This document shows, one piece after another, positions 5,522-6,145 of a stretch of 6,145 nt of DNA. Position 1 is the first letter of the stretch; every line of letters starts with the position of its first letter. Origin of the DNA: Euryarchaeota archaeon UBA623 (lineage in GTDB: Archaea > Thermoplasmatota > Poseidoniia > Poseidoniales > Thalassarchaeaceae). The DNA lies in assembly GCA_002505325.1 (NCBI GenBank), contig DAUV01000040.1, positions 1 to 6,145 on the forward strand, read 5' to 3'. The notes under the pieces are model-generated. The model was not told where the DNA came from and did no database searches. It was given only the letters and a program-made list of their open reading frames with translations. A program made the position numbers and the translations under genes.

Positions 5522-5526
5522 CTCCT
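5522..5526 (-). promoter_or_regulatory. Shine-Dalgarno sequence of the biotin carboxylase gene
   Basis: On the minus strand AGGAG stands nine bases before the ATG at 5512, a good ribosome-binding site that fixes this start. Its GGAGC can pair with GCTCC about 24 bases upstream (plus-strand 5550-5554), so the site may be partly occluded in the RNA. No TATA-like element is visible in the 50-base gap 5513-5562, which argues for read-through from the reductase gene. Confidence 0.6.
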
Positions 5527-5562
5527 AGCGTGCGCCGTATGAGGAATGCGGAGCAGTAGAGG

Positions 5563-6145
5563 TCAGTAAACATCTCTGAGATACCGCTTCTCGGTCTTCA
5601 TCAGGCCGGTCTCGACGAACTCCTTGGCCTGCTCTTCTGACATACCACCGAACTCTGAGCAGATTTCTATGAGAGTAGTGTGAACGTCTCTGGCCATGTA
5701 ATTCTTGTCGCCACAGACATAGAAGTACCCGCCACCGTCAATCCAATTCCAAATCTGCTCACCGTTCTGCTTCATCAGGTGCTGAACGTAGACCTTCTCC
5801 GAGCCTGCACGGGACCATGCTAGGTCGTGACGATCGATGAGTCCGCTATCCTTCCATGCCTCCATCTCCTCGCGATATAGGTACTCCCCCTCTTCGGTCC
5901 AGTCGCCGAAGAACAGCCAGTTGCGCCCGCTCGCGCCGTCTATCTCACGTTGCTGCAGGAAGGCCCTGAATGGAGCGATTCCCGTTCCCGGGCCTACCAT
6001 TATGACGTCTGTCGAGCCGTCCTCGGGCAGGACGAATGACCTAGTCGGAGACATGAATACGCCAATCTCGGTTTCATCAACCTCGCAATAGTCGGCCATA
6101 AATCCGGTGCAAAGCCCGGCCCGATCACGCTCGTGGTGATTGTAA
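5563..6145 (-). CDS. cysJ: CysJ-type NADPH-dependent flavoprotein reductase, C-terminal half only (cut by the window edge)
   Basis: The frame enters from the right edge (first codons read YNHHERDRAGLCTGFMADY) and ends with TGA at 5563-5565. The Met at 6099 is internal, since RAGLCTGFMAD matches the CysJ stretch where Cys-Ser/Thr-x-F/Y-L-A-D closes the FAD-binding part. Then come SPTRSFVLP; the nucleotide-binding loop MVGPGTGIAPFRAFLQQRE; LFFGDW; SRAGSEKVYVQ, whose Ser-Arg and Lys-x-Tyr-x-Gln normally hold the 2'-phosphate of NADPH; YVCGDKNYMARDV; and the tail EKRYLRDVY, almost the same as the end of E. coli CysJ, whose last Tyr stacks on FAD. Known: CysJ passes electrons from NADPH through FAD and FMN to the sulfite reductase haemoprotein in sulfate assimilation; P450 and nitric-oxide-synthase reductases share the fold. 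Whether an FMN flavodoxin domain is present lies outside the window, so the electron acceptor is uncertain. It is first of the three minus-strand genes, 50 bases before the carboxylase. Confidence 0.88.
   Translation of the reverse strand, partial: YNHHERDRAGLCTGFMADYCEVDETEIGVFMSPTRSFVLPEDGSTDVIMVGPGTGIAPFRAFLQQREIDGASGRNWLFFGDWTEEGEYLYREEMEAWKDSGLIDRHDLAWSRAGSEKVYVQHLMKQNGEQIWNWIDGGGYFYVCGDKNYMARDVHTTLIEICSEFGGMSEEQAKEFVETGLMKTEKRYLRDVY

Noticed and set aside
1..6145. CRISPR array, insertion sequence, prophage or defence cassette
   Set aside because: I saw no regularly spaced repeats, transposase or integrase motifs, or terminal inverted repeats; all six genes are metabolic, translation-related or membrane proteins.

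Overview
The window most likely comes from an archaeon, and within the archaea a marine euryarchaeon of the Thermoplasmata / Marine Group II (Poseidoniales) type fits best. The strongest marker is the gene at 444-1430. It encodes an EF-Tu/EF-1A-like protein with a degenerate, P-loop-less GTPase domain, a type I know from euryarchaeal genomes. Tight gene packing, moderate G+C and one apparently leaderless gene start agree with this. The lineage is an inference from content; no rRNA gene or other phylogenetic anchor is present.

Layout: there are six protein genes in two convergent blocks of three. The left block (+ strand) holds the 3' part of a hotdog-fold acyl-CoA thioesterase (2-397), the degenerate elongation-factor-like protein (444-1430), and a 562-residue membrane protein (1513-3201). 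That protein has a PH-like N-terminal part, a two-helix membrane hairpin and a long disordered tail. The right block (- strand, read right to left) holds the C-terminal half of a CysJ-type NADPH flavoprotein reductase (6145-5563), a complete biotin carboxylase (5512-4169) and a PfkB-family sugar/nucleoside kinase (about 4158-3202). The two blocks meet with their stop codons touching (3201/3202), so any 3' untranslated region of either transcript must run through the coding region of the other.

Non-coding space is scarce. The largest gap (1431-1512, 82 bases) holds a strong GC-rich hairpin just after a stop codon, a second small hairpin, and a TATA-like element about 30 bases before the next ATG. 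The gaps at 398-443 and 5513-5562 hold possible local RNA structures, and the latter also holds a clear Shine-Dalgarno sequence. I see no tRNA, rRNA, CRISPR array, insertion sequence or integrase.

How the genes fit together: thioesterase, biotin carboxylase and flavoprotein reductase are all metabolic (acyl-CoA hydrolysis, acyl-CoA carboxylation, NADPH-driven reduction), but no single pathway joins them. The biotin carboxylase has neither a biotin carrier protein nor a carboxyltransferase beside it in this window. The two least understood products are the elongation-factor-like protein, which cannot be a normal GTPase, and the PH-like/membrane/disordered protein, for which I recognise no named family.
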